This document shows, one piece after another, positions 55,001-63,540 of a stretch of DNA of 64,000 nt (positions are counted from its first letter, which is position 1; every line of letters starts with the position of its first letter). The notes under the pieces were generated by a model. That model made no database searches, was not told where the DNA came from, and saw nothing but the letters and a program-made list of their open reading frames with translations. The stretch comes from Cyclobacteriaceae bacterium (GTDB taxonomy: Bacteria > Bacteroidota > Bacteroidia > Cytophagales > Cyclobacteriaceae): the NCBI GenBank assembly GCA_019638285.1, contig JAHBUB010000002.1, forward strand, positions 186,001 to 250,000. The letters are read 5' to 3'. Made by a program: the position numbers and the translations under genes.

Positions 55001-55432
55001 TTCATGGGTTGCTGCCATCACCCTGTCGAAATCAACGGCTGTCACTTCTAGTACTTCATTTTCCTTGAAGCGTCTTGCCGTCTCTTTAACAACGGCAAAA
55101 GCTTGTGGCAATACCTCCATCAGTACAACTTCCAACTCCGTATTCCTTTCCTTTTCAATTCGGTCAATATTCGCAAAAATGGACTCTTTTTCGTTGAGAT
55201 CGAGTTCTGGCTGATCCACTATTCGATGGTGTAATTCAGCAAGATTATCGTCTATGTGTTTTAACCTTTGGTTAATATGGGCCTGAATCTCGTTGGTTCT
55301 TGCTCGTAGCTCATCATTTGAAATTGAGACTAATTTTTCACCTTCAGCCTTGGTTTGTTCTACCAATGGCATCATGATTTTGATGTCTTTTTGAGACTTT
55401 GAGCCTAGGATCTTTGCAATAAATTTCAACAT
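52079..55432 (-). CDS. secA: Preprotein translocase ATPase SecA
   Basis: The motor of the Sec export pathway. It has 1117 residues against 901 in E. coli. NBD1 includes EMATGEGKTLVATFPTYLNAL (Walker A) and VDEVDSVLVDEARTPLIISG (DEVD box); NBD2 has NMAGRGTDIKLSPES and DRQLRGRAGRQGDPG. The extra length includes an insert in NBD1 (about 330-440) usual in Bacteroidota. The C-terminal tail ends GRNDKVSVQYTDG...CIVIEQ and lacks the CxCxSG zinc finger. A TAACTTTG box (55505-55512, minus) suggests a 70-nt leader. Confidence 0.97.
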   Translation of the reverse strand: MLKFIAKILGSKSQKDIKIMMPLVEQTKAEGEKLVSISNDELRARTNEIQAHINQRLKHIDDNLAELHHRIVDQPELDLNEKESIFANIDRIEKERNTELEVVLMEVLPQAFAVVKETARRFKENEVLEVTAVDFDRVMAATHENVKIEGEKALWKNQWLAAGNIIKWDMVHYDVQIIGGIALHQGKIAEMATGEGKTLVATFPTYLNALAKKGVHIVTVNTYLAQRDSEWMAPIFQFHGLTVDCIDKHQPNSPERRKAYEADITYGTNNEFGFDYLRDNMARDPEELVQRRGHHYTMVDEVDSVLVDEARTPLIISGPIPKGDEHEFYDLKPRVQKIVDAQKKLITQLLNDAKKLIAEGNDKEGGIALFRAYRGMPKHKPVIKFLSETGIRNILQKTENFYLQDNKKMMPEADKPLFFTIDEKDNTIDLTDKGIDLITGEGEDPKFFILPEIGVELDKIDKSNTISNEERLQKKEELIRDYTAKSQRIHSINQLLKAYTLFERDTEYIIVDGKVKIVDEQTGRVLDGRRYSDGLHQAIEAKENVKVEDATQTYATITLQNYFRMYHKLAGMTGTAETEAGELWDIYKLDVVVIPTNKPIVRNDMDDLVFKTVREKFNAVVEEIVRLTGEGRPVLVGTTSVEISELISRMLQLKKIKHQVLNAKQHQREAEVVAEAGKPGSVTIATNMAGRGTDIKLSPESKAAGGLAILGTERHESRRVDRQLRGRAGRQGDPGSSQFYVSLEDNLMRMFMPERIARIMDRLGLKEGEVISHSMVTNSIERAQKKVEENNFGIRKRLLEYDDVMNSQREVIYKRRKNALFGERLKLDILTMLFDTCEEVVANGKAGNNAEEFKLNVLSLLGFDFVIKEEEFKDSEISQLAEKLYDEALKHYQQKNKSVAEKALPVITEINKTRGATIENILVPFTDGIKQIGVAADLKKCVETKNSELINAMEKMITLAIIDQQWKEHLRDMDDLKQSVQNAVYEQKDPLLIYKFEGFEAFKRFIAKVNEETTSFLIKADIPVREPDQVQEARSQRRERLKEQKEESRSLLQGGQQHTQGGQQAVEEKVQPVKSEKIAGRNDKVSVQYTDGKVLKDVKFKKVEDDVKEGKCIVIEQ

Positions 55433-55530
55433 AGAAAAAAATGATAAGTAACATTCCCAGATGGCTGGGGCATTAGATGAGCCAAAATACCATCAAAAGG
55501 AGTGCAAAGTTAAGAATTTCAGGATTGCAA

Positions 55531-56337
55531 TTATAGTTCCAATTTGCCTTCAAATACCATTTTGGCAGGTCCTATAAGGAAAATATCGATAAATGTGGCT
55601 GAGATATTGCCAGCTGCTGCCAAACCAGTATCAGGGACACCTGCCTTGAATGCTACTGCAAGATTGCCTCCCTTTACTTTTACTGCAATGGGTGAAGTAA
55701 ATCCCATCAGAGAGGCAGCAAGGGCTGCGGCTGTCACACCGGTTCCACAGGAGAGCGTTTCATTCTCCACACCCCTTTCATATGTTCTTACCGCGATGGT
55801 ATTATCCGGAAGGAGTTCTACAAAATTGGCATTGGTACCACCAGGCTTAAACATATCGCTATTCCTGATTTTCTTACCATCTTCCGCCACATTCAGATCT
55901 TCAAGGTTCTTCACAAACCTGACATAATGAGGAGAGCCGGTATCAATAAAATAGGCGTCATTCAATTTTTTGATACCGCTTACATCACTCATTTTTAAAC
56001 GGATGGTATTGTCTTCCAGAATGGATGCCTGATGTAAACCGTCAAAGGCAAGAAAAGAAGTGCTATTGTTGATGATACCCAGGGAAGACGCAAAGCTTAC
56101 TGCAGAGCGACAACCATTACCACACAAGCTTTGAGAACCATCGCTATTGTAGTAGACCATATTAAAATCTGCTTCTTCAGCACCCTCAATTAATATAAGT
56201 CCATCGGCTCCGATACCAAACCTTCGGTCACATATTTTCTCAATTTCATACTTTGAAAAAGCTCTTTTTGCAATGCGGTTATCGATTAAAACAAAATCAT
56301 TGCCGGTAGCCTGATATTTATAAAAGTGAATTACCAT
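55531..56337 (-). CDS. dapF: Diaminopimelate epimerase DapF
   Basis: Converts LL- to meso-diaminopimelate for lysine and peptidoglycan. It has 268 residues. The two catalytic cysteines are C72 (NSDGSQSLCGNGCRS) and C197 (ETLSCGTGVTAAA), both in intact motifs. The ATGNDF start motif is present (YQATGNDFVLIDN). It lies 8 bp downstream of the DUF4834 gene and so is probably in its unit. Confidence 0.96.
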   Translation of the reverse strand: MVIHFYKYQATGNDFVLIDNRIAKRAFSKYEIEKICDRRFGIGADGLILIEGAEEADFNMVYYNSDGSQSLCGNGCRSAVSFASSLGIINNSTSFLAFDGLHQASILEDNTIRLKMSDVSGIKKLNDAYFIDTGSPHYVRFVKNLEDLNVAEDGKKIRNSDMFKPGGTNANFVELLPDNTIAVRTYERGVENETLSCGTGVTAAALAASLMGFTSPIAVKVKGGNLAVAFKAGVPDTGLAAAGNISATFIDIFLIGPAKMVFEGKLEL

Positions 56338-56345
56338 AGCAAGAC

Positions 56346-56558
56346 TTACTTCACTTCTTCGTAGTCGATATACTCGCCCCCCTTGATGTCAGTTTTATTT
56401 TTACCTTTTGAGGATGAGCTATTCACATTGACGTTGCCATCAGAAGGTTTTTGATAGGATCTGTTTTGAGAAGAGGACATCCCCATACGAAAAAAAAATC
56501 GTCCAATTTTTGAAAGCACATAAATAGAAATCGCAATAATTAATAAGAATTTCAGCAT
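56346..56558 (-). CDS. DUF4834 family small membrane protein
   Basis: A 70-residue protein with one N-terminal membrane helix (about 3-22) and a Ser/Asn/Lys-rich tail ending GGEYIDYEEVK. Helix, low-complexity tail and the EYIDYEEV end fit DUF4834, a Bacteroidota-only family of unknown role. Upstream a TACCTTTG box (56593-56600, minus) is a likely promoter -7 element. Confidence 0.75.
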   Translation of the reverse strand: MLKFLLIIAISIYVLSKIGRFFFRMGMSSSQNRSYQKPSDGNVNVNSSSSKGKNKTDIKGGEYIDYEEVK

Positions 56559-56663
56559 TTCTCTTCTTCTATATGGTGTTATAACTGAAAATCAAAGGTA
56601 ATGGTTTCAGTGGAAAAAGGTGTTTTTTCGCTAAAACCTTATAATTTGGCTTACTCTTAAAGA

Positions 56664-58316
56664 TTGAAACCTTTGCAGGTAAGTTTAAGTCAAACTCAGA
56701 AATCTGAAGTGTCTGCCAAGTGGGTTTGGTGGGCGTGGCCGTTGTTGCTCGCGGTTTTGGTTTCCATTTCTTATGGCTCCTATTTTCTTAGAAATTTTAC
56801 TGATTCAATACTACTTTATCTCCCCACACCCTTTGCCATCGTTTTGTTGTATTGGTATGGGCCAAGGATGCTCCCCATTATTTATCTTAATGAGATTGCC
56901 ACGCTGGTAATATGGGGAGCTCCAGGTGGATGGATGAGAATTGCTTTGATTGCTTCTCATGCTCCAATAATGACCTATACCTCATGGTTTTTATTTAAAC
57001 GCAGCAACAATGAGGAATCAAAAGCCTTACTGAGTTCTACTGATTCTTTTATTCGATTTGTGTTGTTAGGAATTCTGATACCGTTATTGATCAATTCTAT
57101 TTTCACCAGTCAGTACACATTTGTTAATCATGACCCCTACACAGTTGCACTAATTTTTCTGGCAGACTTTCTCACCATTCTTACTATTGCCACCCCTTTG
57201 CTTTATTTCCTGGCACCACAAGAAAGTAGTTTTAAAGTTATCCTTGTCAGAAATGCACTCTCACAACGTAACCCTAAGGTCATTCAATTTTGGCTCATTG
57301 TAATTGGTTTTGTGGTTATGATTTTGTTCGTAGAGTTTGATGCTTATTGGTATATATATGGGGTGGTTTCTATTATTGTTGCGATTCAAAGAGGATTTGC
57401 CACAGTTATCTTAATCAATGCCATCATTTTTATTCTCAACTACATCATTCCTGTGCTTGATTTTGCGGATATTTTTCTTGCGTCAAAAGGTTCAACGAAA
57501 TCGCTAAGTGTTCATTTAGGTATGTTAGCGATGATCATATCATCTTCATTGATTGGCAGGGTGATATCAGACTTGTGGAACATCGAATGTAAGTTGACAA
57601 AACAAAAGAAGGAATTGGAGCAGGCTAATAGTCAGCTTACCAAAACCAATTCAGAGCTTGATCGCTTTGTGTATAGTTTGTCTCATGATATTAGTGCTCC
57701 GTTAAAATCAATAAAAGGCCTTGTAAGCCTTAGTCGTGTGGAAAAATCGCCTGAGTACAGTGCGCTTTATTTGTCCAAAATTGATACAAGTATTAATAGG
57801 TTGGAATCTTTTATTGCAGAGTTATTGGATTATTCTAGGACAAACAGAAAAGAATTATTACTTGAGAAGATCCATATCGAAACTGTGGTGAAATCAGTAA
57901 TTGAAGACTTTCAATACCTGGAAGATTCTCAAAAAATAGAGTTTAGATTTGATTTTAATGTGCAAAATGTATTCTCCGATAAGTTCCTTTTGAGAGTTAT
58001 TTTAAGCAATTTGATTTCAAATGCCATTAAATACCAAAAGGTATGTTCGGGACATAAACCTTTTATTAGTATTTCATCCAAAGAAGAGGGACGCTTGACT
58101 AAAATTGAAATAGAAGATAATGGTGAAGGAATTGCGCCTCAGTTTCAGGAGAGGATATTTGAAATGTTTTACAGAGGTTCCAGTACTTCAACAGGCTCCG
58201 GTCTTGGGTTATATATTTTAAAAGAAGCTGTTGAAAAACTAGAAGGTACAATTCAAATGAGCTCAGAGCTGGGAAGAGGATCCTCATTCATCATTTCCAT
58301 TCCATCATCGGCTTAA
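56664..58316 (+). CDS. Orphan MASE1-like membrane sensor histidine kinase
   Basis: A 550-residue protein. About eight membrane helices (residues about 25-305) form a MASE1-like sensor (LPTPFAIVLLYWYGPRMLP). A short coiled coil (310-332) leads to the dimerisation domain with phospho-acceptor H341 (VYSLSHDISAPLKSIKG). The ATP-binding domain has the N box (LSNLISNAIKYQ), G1 (EDNGEGIAP), F (FEMFYRG) and G2 (GSGLGLYILKE). No receiver domain and no response-regulator gene lie nearby. Start TTG at 56664 is the only start giving the full membrane domain. Its 3' end overlaps carB by 12 bp. Confidence 0.87.
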   Translation: MKPLQVSLSQTQKSEVSAKWVWWAWPLLLAVLVSISYGSYFLRNFTDSILLYLPTPFAIVLLYWYGPRMLPIIYLNEIATLVIWGAPGGWMRIALIASHAPIMTYTSWFLFKRSNNEESKALLSSTDSFIRFVLLGILIPLLINSIFTSQYTFVNHDPYTVALIFLADFLTILTIATPLLYFLAPQESSFKVILVRNALSQRNPKVIQFWLIVIGFVVMILFVEFDAYWYIYGVVSIIVAIQRGFATVILINAIIFILNYIIPVLDFADIFLASKGSTKSLSVHLGMLAMIISSSLIGRVISDLWNIECKLTKQKKELEQANSQLTKTNSELDRFVYSLSHDISAPLKSIKGLVSLSRVEKSPEYSALYLSKIDTSINRLESFIAELLDYSRTNRKELLLEKIHIETVVKSVIEDFQYLEDSQKIEFRFDFNVQNVFSDKFLLRVILSNLISNAIKYQKVCSGHKPFISISSKEEGRLTKIEIEDNGEGIAPQFQERIFEMFYRGSSTSTGSGLGLYILKEAVEKLEGTIQMSSELGRGSSFIISIPSSA

Positions 58317-61118
58317 ATACAGGTTTCTCTCAGCGTATATACTCATGAAATAATCATCCATCAGGTCATCTATAAAGTAAATGGATTCTCCTGTTGATTT
58401 CATTTCGGGACCGAGCTCCTTATTTACATCCGGGAATTTGTTGAAAGAGAACACCGGAACCTTAATTGCATATCCTTTTTTAGTTGGATTAAATTCAAAG
58501 TCAGTTACTTTCTTTTCACCGAGCATGATTTTCGTGGCGTAATTCACATAAGGCTCATCGTAGGCTTTACAGATAAACGGAACGGTACGCGATGCCCTGG
58601 GATTAGCCTCAATGACATACACTATATCATCTTTGATGGCATATTGTATGTTGATGAGACCCACAGTTTTTAGGGCTATGGCAATTTTGTGAGTGTAGTT
58701 TTCTATTTGTTTAATCAAAAAATCACCTAAATTATAGGGAGGCAAAACTGCATAAGAATCACCAGAGTGAATTCCAGCTGGTTCTATGTGCTGCATAATA
58801 CCAATGATGTAGACATTTTCTCCATCACACAGCGCATCGGCTTCAGCTTCAATGGCTCCATCCAGAAAGTGATCGAGCAGTACTTTATTTTCAGGAAGAT
58901 GTTTCCAAATATCAAGAATGTGGTTTTCTAATTCTTTTTCATTGATCACAATCTTCATGCTTTGACCACCCAATACGTAAGATGGTCGTACCAGAAGAGG
59001 AAAACCAATTCCCTTAGAGACCTCCAATGCTTCATCAGCATTTGTGGCCACTCCAAATGGAGGGTAAGGAATATGCATTTCTTTAAGTAAAGAAGAAAAA
59101 CTTCCACGGTCCTCGGCCAAATCCAAAGCCTCGTAGGAAGTGCCCATTATTTTGATTCCGTATTTGCTAAGTTTTTCCGCAAGCTTTAGGGCAGTTTGTC
59201 CACCCAACTGCACAATTACCCCCTCCGGCTTTTCGTGCTGGATGATGTCGTAGATGTGTTCCCAGAAAACAGGCTCGAAGTACAACTTATCGGCAATGTC
59301 GAAGTCTGTTGAAACGGTTTCTGGATTACAATTGATCATGATCGTTTCGTACCCGCATTCTTTGGCAGCCAATACTCCGTGTACGCATGAGTAATCAAAT
59401 TCTATACCCTGACCGATACGATTAGGCCCTGACCCCAATACAATCACTTTTTTCCTATTGGAAGGAGTAGACTCGTTTTCTGTGTCAAAGGAAGAGTAGT
59501 AATATGGAGTTTTCGCTTCAAATTCGGCAGCGCAGGTATCGACAAGTTTATATACCCGATTGATATTCATTTCTTTGCGCTTCTTATGCACCTCACTTTC
59601 CAAACATTTAAGCAAATGGGCTATTTGTCTGTCGGCATATCCTTTTTCTTTGGCGGTACGCATGAGGGAAGCGGGGATGGTGCCTATCTCATACTTTTCT
59701 ATTTTCTTTTCCAGCTCCACCAACTCCTCGATTTGCAACAAAAACCATTTGTCAATTTTAGTAAGCGCTAAAATAGTTTTCATTGAAATGCCAAGCTTCA
59801 TGGCATCATAGATATGAAACAGCCTGTTCCAGCTTGGATTTTCAAGGCTATGAAGTAATTCTTCCTGTTTGGTTAGCTCTTTACCATCCGCGCCAAGGCC
59901 ATTTCTTCTGATCTCTAGTGATTGACAAGCTTTTTGAAGAGCTTCCTGAAAATTACGACCAATCCCCATTACTTCACCCACCGATTTCATCTGCAAGCCC
60001 AGCTTGCGATCGGTGCCTACGAACTTGTCAAAATTCCAACGGGGTATTTTTACAATTACATAATCAAGTGTTGGCTCGAAATAAGCAGTGGTGTTTCCAG
60101 TAATAGCATTGCTGAGTTCGTCCAGATTGTAGCCAATGGCAAGTTTAGCAGCAATTTTAGCAATAGGGTATCCTGTAGCCTTCGAAGCCAATGCGGAGGA
60201 GCGTGAAACCCTTGGGTTAATTTCAATACCGATGATTTCGTCTGTATCAGGATTGACGGAGAACTGTACGTTGCACCCGCCCGCAAATTTTCCGATGCCA
60301 TTCATCATCCTTATGGCCAGATCGCGCATATTTTGATATACGGTATCCGGAAGTGTCATGGCCGGAGCTACGGTAATGCTATCCCCAGTATGGATACCCA
60401 TAGGGTCAAAATTCTCAATAGAGCAAATGATAATAATATTACCAGCCCCGTCTCTAAGTAATTCCAACTCATATTCTTTCCAACCCATTATACTTTGCTC
60501 CACCAATACTTCGTGAATTGGAGAAGCGTGAAGTCCGCGGTTCAGAGCAGCATCAAAGTCTTCAGCCCTTTTCACAAAGCCTCCACCAGAGCCTCCAAGT
60601 GTGTAGGAAGGTCGGATAACCAATGGAAATCCAATTTCTTGTGCGATCTCTTTTCCCTCCAGGAATGAGGTAGCGGTAGCCCCCTCACATACTCCTACGC
60701 CTAGCTCTTTCATCTTAAGACGAAATTTCTCTCTGTCTTCTGTGGTTTCGATGGCATTGATGTCCACACCAATGATGCGCACCCCATAATGTTCCCAGAT
60801 ACCGGCATTCTCACAATCGATGCAAAGATTGAGAGCTGTTTGACCACCCATAGTGGGAAGTACCGCATCAATATGATGCTTTTCGAGTATCTCTTTTATA
60901 TACTTTTTCTCCAGTGGCTTTAGATACACATGGTCTGCAGTCACCTTATCCGTCATAATGGTGGCCGGATTGGAGTTAATGAGGATGACCTCAATACCCT
61001 CTTCTCTTAGGGATCTGGAGGCTTGGGAACCAGCGTAGTCAAATTCACAAGCTTGACCGATAATAATAGGGCCACTCCCAATTATGAGTACGGACCGAAT
61101 ACTTCTATCTCTTGGCAT
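58305..61118 (-). CDS. carB: Carbamoyl-phosphate synthase large subunit, without the regulatory domain
   Basis: Makes carbamoyl phosphate for pyrimidines and arginine. It has 937 residues against about 1073 in E. coli. Both ATP-grasp halves are complete: the first begins at SVLIIGSGPIIIGQACEFDYAG, the second at KVIVLGSGPNRIGQGIEFDYSC, and each ends in an NPRxSR motif (EINPRVSRSSALASK; EANPRASRTVPF). The protein stops at YFMSIYAERN, where the MGS-like allosteric domain would begin. A TAATTTTG box (61145-61152, minus) is a likely -7 element. The small subunit carA is not in the window. Confidence 0.96.
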   Translation of the reverse strand: MPRDRSIRSVLIIGSGPIIIGQACEFDYAGSQASRSLREEGIEVILINSNPATIMTDKVTADHVYLKPLEKKYIKEILEKHHIDAVLPTMGGQTALNLCIDCENAGIWEHYGVRIIGVDINAIETTEDREKFRLKMKELGVGVCEGATATSFLEGKEIAQEIGFPLVIRPSYTLGGSGGGFVKRAEDFDAALNRGLHASPIHEVLVEQSIMGWKEYELELLRDGAGNIIIICSIENFDPMGIHTGDSITVAPAMTLPDTVYQNMRDLAIRMMNGIGKFAGGCNVQFSVNPDTDEIIGIEINPRVSRSSALASKATGYPIAKIAAKLAIGYNLDELSNAITGNTTAYFEPTLDYVIVKIPRWNFDKFVGTDRKLGLQMKSVGEVMGIGRNFQEALQKACQSLEIRRNGLGADGKELTKQEELLHSLENPSWNRLFHIYDAMKLGISMKTILALTKIDKWFLLQIEELVELEKKIEKYEIGTIPASLMRTAKEKGYADRQIAHLLKCLESEVHKKRKEMNINRVYKLVDTCAAEFEAKTPYYYSSFDTENESTPSNRKKVIVLGSGPNRIGQGIEFDYSCVHGVLAAKECGYETIMINCNPETVSTDFDIADKLYFEPVFWEHIYDIIQHEKPEGVIVQLGGQTALKLAEKLSKYGIKIMGTSYEALDLAEDRGSFSSLLKEMHIPYPPFGVATNADEALEVSKGIGFPLLVRPSYVLGGQSMKIVINEKELENHILDIWKHLPENKVLLDHFLDGAIEAEADALCDGENVYIIGIMQHIEPAGIHSGDSYAVLPPYNLGDFLIKQIENYTHKIAIALKTVGLINIQYAIKDDIVYVIEANPRASRTVPFICKAYDEPYVNYATKIMLGEKKVTDFEFNPTKKGYAIKVPVFSFNKFPDVNKELGPEMKSTGESIYFIDDLMDDYFMSIYAERNLYLSR

Positions 61119-61233
61119 GAAAGGAGGATTAGATAAATCGGATGCAAAATTAATGATGATTTGCAGGATATGAGGATCAATCCGAATAAAATCTCTTAAT
61201 TTTTAAAAACTAACTGTTATTCACTCTACTTTC

Positions 61234-62565
61234 TCAAAGGAGATTTCTCGCTTTTAGTTCCAGGTATTTGTTGATGGTGTTGACGGTGAGATTTTCGGGT
61301 GAGGTAAGCAATGCTTGGATGCCATGCTTCAGTAATTCTTTTACAATAAGTTTTTTTTCAAGATAAAGCCGTTCAGCAATGGTTTTATGATATATCTCCT
61401 TGAGTCCACTGGCATTCTTTGATGTTATTTCACTCAATTCAGTATTCTCAAAAAAGATAACAACTACCAAATGCTGTTTGGCCAGACTGATGAGATACGG
61501 CAGTTGTCGCTGTAAAGCAAAAACAGTTTCAAAGTTTGTAAAAAGTAAAAGCAGGCTTCGTTGCGAAATTTTTCTTTTAATGACAGTGTGGAGGGCCGAA
61601 TAGTCAGACTCAACAGAGGCCGTTTTTTGATTGTATAAATTTTCTAGAATATTATTCATCTGATTGCTAAGCCGGTTAGCAGACAGAATGGTATTTACTT
61701 TATCCTGAAAAGTAATAAGACCCGCTTTGTCATTTTTTCTGATGGCAATATTAGAGATGACCAGGCTTGCGTTGATTGCATAGTCCAGCAGACTTAGCCC
61801 ATTAAAGGGCATCTGCATTACTCTTCCCTTGTCAATTAAGGAGTAAACCTGCTGCGAACGTTCATCTTGATAATGGTTGACCATTAACCTTGACTTTCGG
61901 CTGGTGGCCTTCCAGTTGATGGTTCGAAAATCGTCACCAGACACATAGTCTTTAATGAGTTCAAACTCCTGATTGTGGCCAATCCGTCTTATTTTTTTAA
62001 TTCCCGTTTCAGTTAACCGATTGCTGATGGCCAATAGCTCATACTTTCTCATTTGTATAAATGAGGGATACACCGGCACCAATTTATTTTGAGAAAATGA
62101 AAATCTTCTGGAAAGGAATCCAAATGGTGAACTTACCAATGTATTAACAGCTCCAAATGAATAAGTCCCTCGTTTTACAGGCCTGAGAAAATAAGGAATC
62201 GTTTTTTTCTCACCGGGTGTTAATGTGATTTGGAACTCAAGATCTCTGCGCTGAAATTGATGCGGTATTTCATCAAAAACTCTGAGCTTGACTTTGAATA
62301 TGTAAAAATTCTCTAAATAAATTCTGATTTCATTCTCATCGCCATTCGAAAGTTTTTCGGGGGTAAAGCGCATACCGTACATTCCTTTCTTCACCCTGTA
62401 GAGTAAAACAAAATCGGTAACAATGAGGCCCAGAAAACAAAAGGAAATAAATTTTGGGACCCATAAAAACCCATGCAATACAAAGCTGATGATAAAAAGA
62501 ATGACCAGCGAGATAGCCGCCTGGAAAAAACGATTGGTCAGAAAGAGACTTTTAACAAGTTTCAT
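61234..62565 (-). CDS. DUF58 domain membrane protein
   Basis: A 443-residue protein with two N-terminal membrane helices (about 12-34 and 37-55) and a beta-sandwich region. The DUF58 core is near 205-230: LIKDYVSGDDFRTINWKATSRKSRLMVNHYQDE. The C-terminal part is vWA-like. Such proteins occur beside MoxR ATPases, usually in stress or envelope functions. The start overlaps the moxR stop by 4 bp. Confidence 0.88.
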   Translation of the reverse strand: MKLVKSLFLTNRFFQAAISLVILFIISFVLHGFLWVPKFISFCFLGLIVTDFVLLYRVKKGMYGMRFTPEKLSNGDENEIRIYLENFYIFKVKLRVFDEIPHQFQRRDLEFQITLTPGEKKTIPYFLRPVKRGTYSFGAVNTLVSSPFGFLSRRFSFSQNKLVPVYPSFIQMRKYELLAISNRLTETGIKKIRRIGHNQEFELIKDYVSGDDFRTINWKATSRKSRLMVNHYQDERSQQVYSLIDKGRVMQMPFNGLSLLDYAINASLVISNIAIRKNDKAGLITFQDKVNTILSANRLSNQMNNILENLYNQKTASVESDYSALHTVIKRKISQRSLLLLFTNFETVFALQRQLPYLISLAKQHLVVVIFFENTELSEITSKNASGLKEIYHKTIAERLYLEKKLIVKELLKHGIQALLTSPENLTVNTINKYLELKARNLL

Positions 62566-63539
62566 CTGGGAACCTCGATCTTATCGATGATTTGCTGTAC
62601 AATCACATCTGGTGAAATGCCCTCCATTTCTTTTTCTGGACTTAAAGCAATGCGGTGTCTTAAAACTGGGAGCGCAATTTTCTTAATGTCCTCAGGACTT
62701 ATAAAATCACGGCCTTGAATTAAAGCAAAAGCCTTGGCCCCATTTAGAATAGCAACAGATGCCCTTGGAGAGGCGCCAAGAAATAACATGGGGTTGCTTC
62801 GTGTCTCCTGAACAATTTGAGCGATGTAGCGAATGAGATGTTCTTCTACATGCACTTTTCGTGTAAGCGTTTTCATGCTGGTAATGTCTTCTGCAGAAAG
62901 AATGGGGTTCACTTCCTCTAACACGATTGCGTCTTCACGTAAGTGCTGTTTAGAGATGATATTTATTTCTTCTTCCAGGTTGGGATAGTTAACAACAATT
63001 TTGAAAAGAAAGCGATCCAATTGGGCTTCTGGCAAACGATAGGTCCCTTCATGTTCAATCGGATTTTGTGTGGCCAATATCATATAGGGTTTTTTCATGA
63101 GATGAGTAACTCCATCAACAGTTACCTGCCTTTCCTCCATTACCTCAAATAGTGCGGCCTGTGTTTTAGCTGGCGCACGATTGATTTCATCAATTAAAAC
63201 GATATTGGAAAATATGGGTCCCGGATGAAATTCAAAATCTGAATTTTTCATGTTAAACACAGAAGTGCCCACCACATCAGAGGGCATCAGGTCGGGAGTA
63301 AATTGAATACGCGAAAAGTCTACAGAAATAATTCTGGAAAATAATTTGGCGGTCAATGTTTTGGCAACACCTGGGACACCCTCTATTAGTACGTGGCCAT
63401 CGGCCAGAAGTGCGGTGACCAGTAAGTCAATCATTTCTTCCTGACCTACGATTACTTTTCCTATTTCCTCTTTTATTTTATTTACTTGTGCACTGAGCTT
63501 TGTAAAGTCAACACGGCTCTGAAAAACGGATTCATCCAT
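62562..63539 (-). CDS. MoxR-family AAA+ ATPase
   Basis: A 325-residue AAA+ ATPase. Walker A is GVPGVAKT (54-61), Walker B LIDEINRAPAKTQAALFEVMEE, with sensor 1 in ILATQNPIEHEGTYRLPEAQLDRF. MoxR proteins are chaperone-like ATPases thought to activate partners with vWA or similar domains. It lies with the DUF58 gene (4-bp overlap) and the DUF4350-like gene (1 bp), the standard cassette in Bacteroidota. Confidence 0.94.
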   Translation of the reverse strand: MDESVFQSRVDFTKLSAQVNKIKEEIGKVIVGQEEMIDLLVTALLADGHVLIEGVPGVAKTLTAKLFSRIISVDFSRIQFTPDLMPSDVVGTSVFNMKNSDFEFHPGPIFSNIVLIDEINRAPAKTQAALFEVMEERQVTVDGVTHLMKKPYMILATQNPIEHEGTYRLPEAQLDRFLFKIVVNYPNLEEEINIISKQHLREDAIVLEEVNPILSAEDITSMKTLTRKVHVEEHLIRYIAQIVQETRSNPMLFLGASPRASVAILNGAKAFALIQGRDFISPEDIKKIALPVLRHRIALSPEKEMEGISPDVIVQQIIDKIEVPR

Positions 63540-63540
63540 A

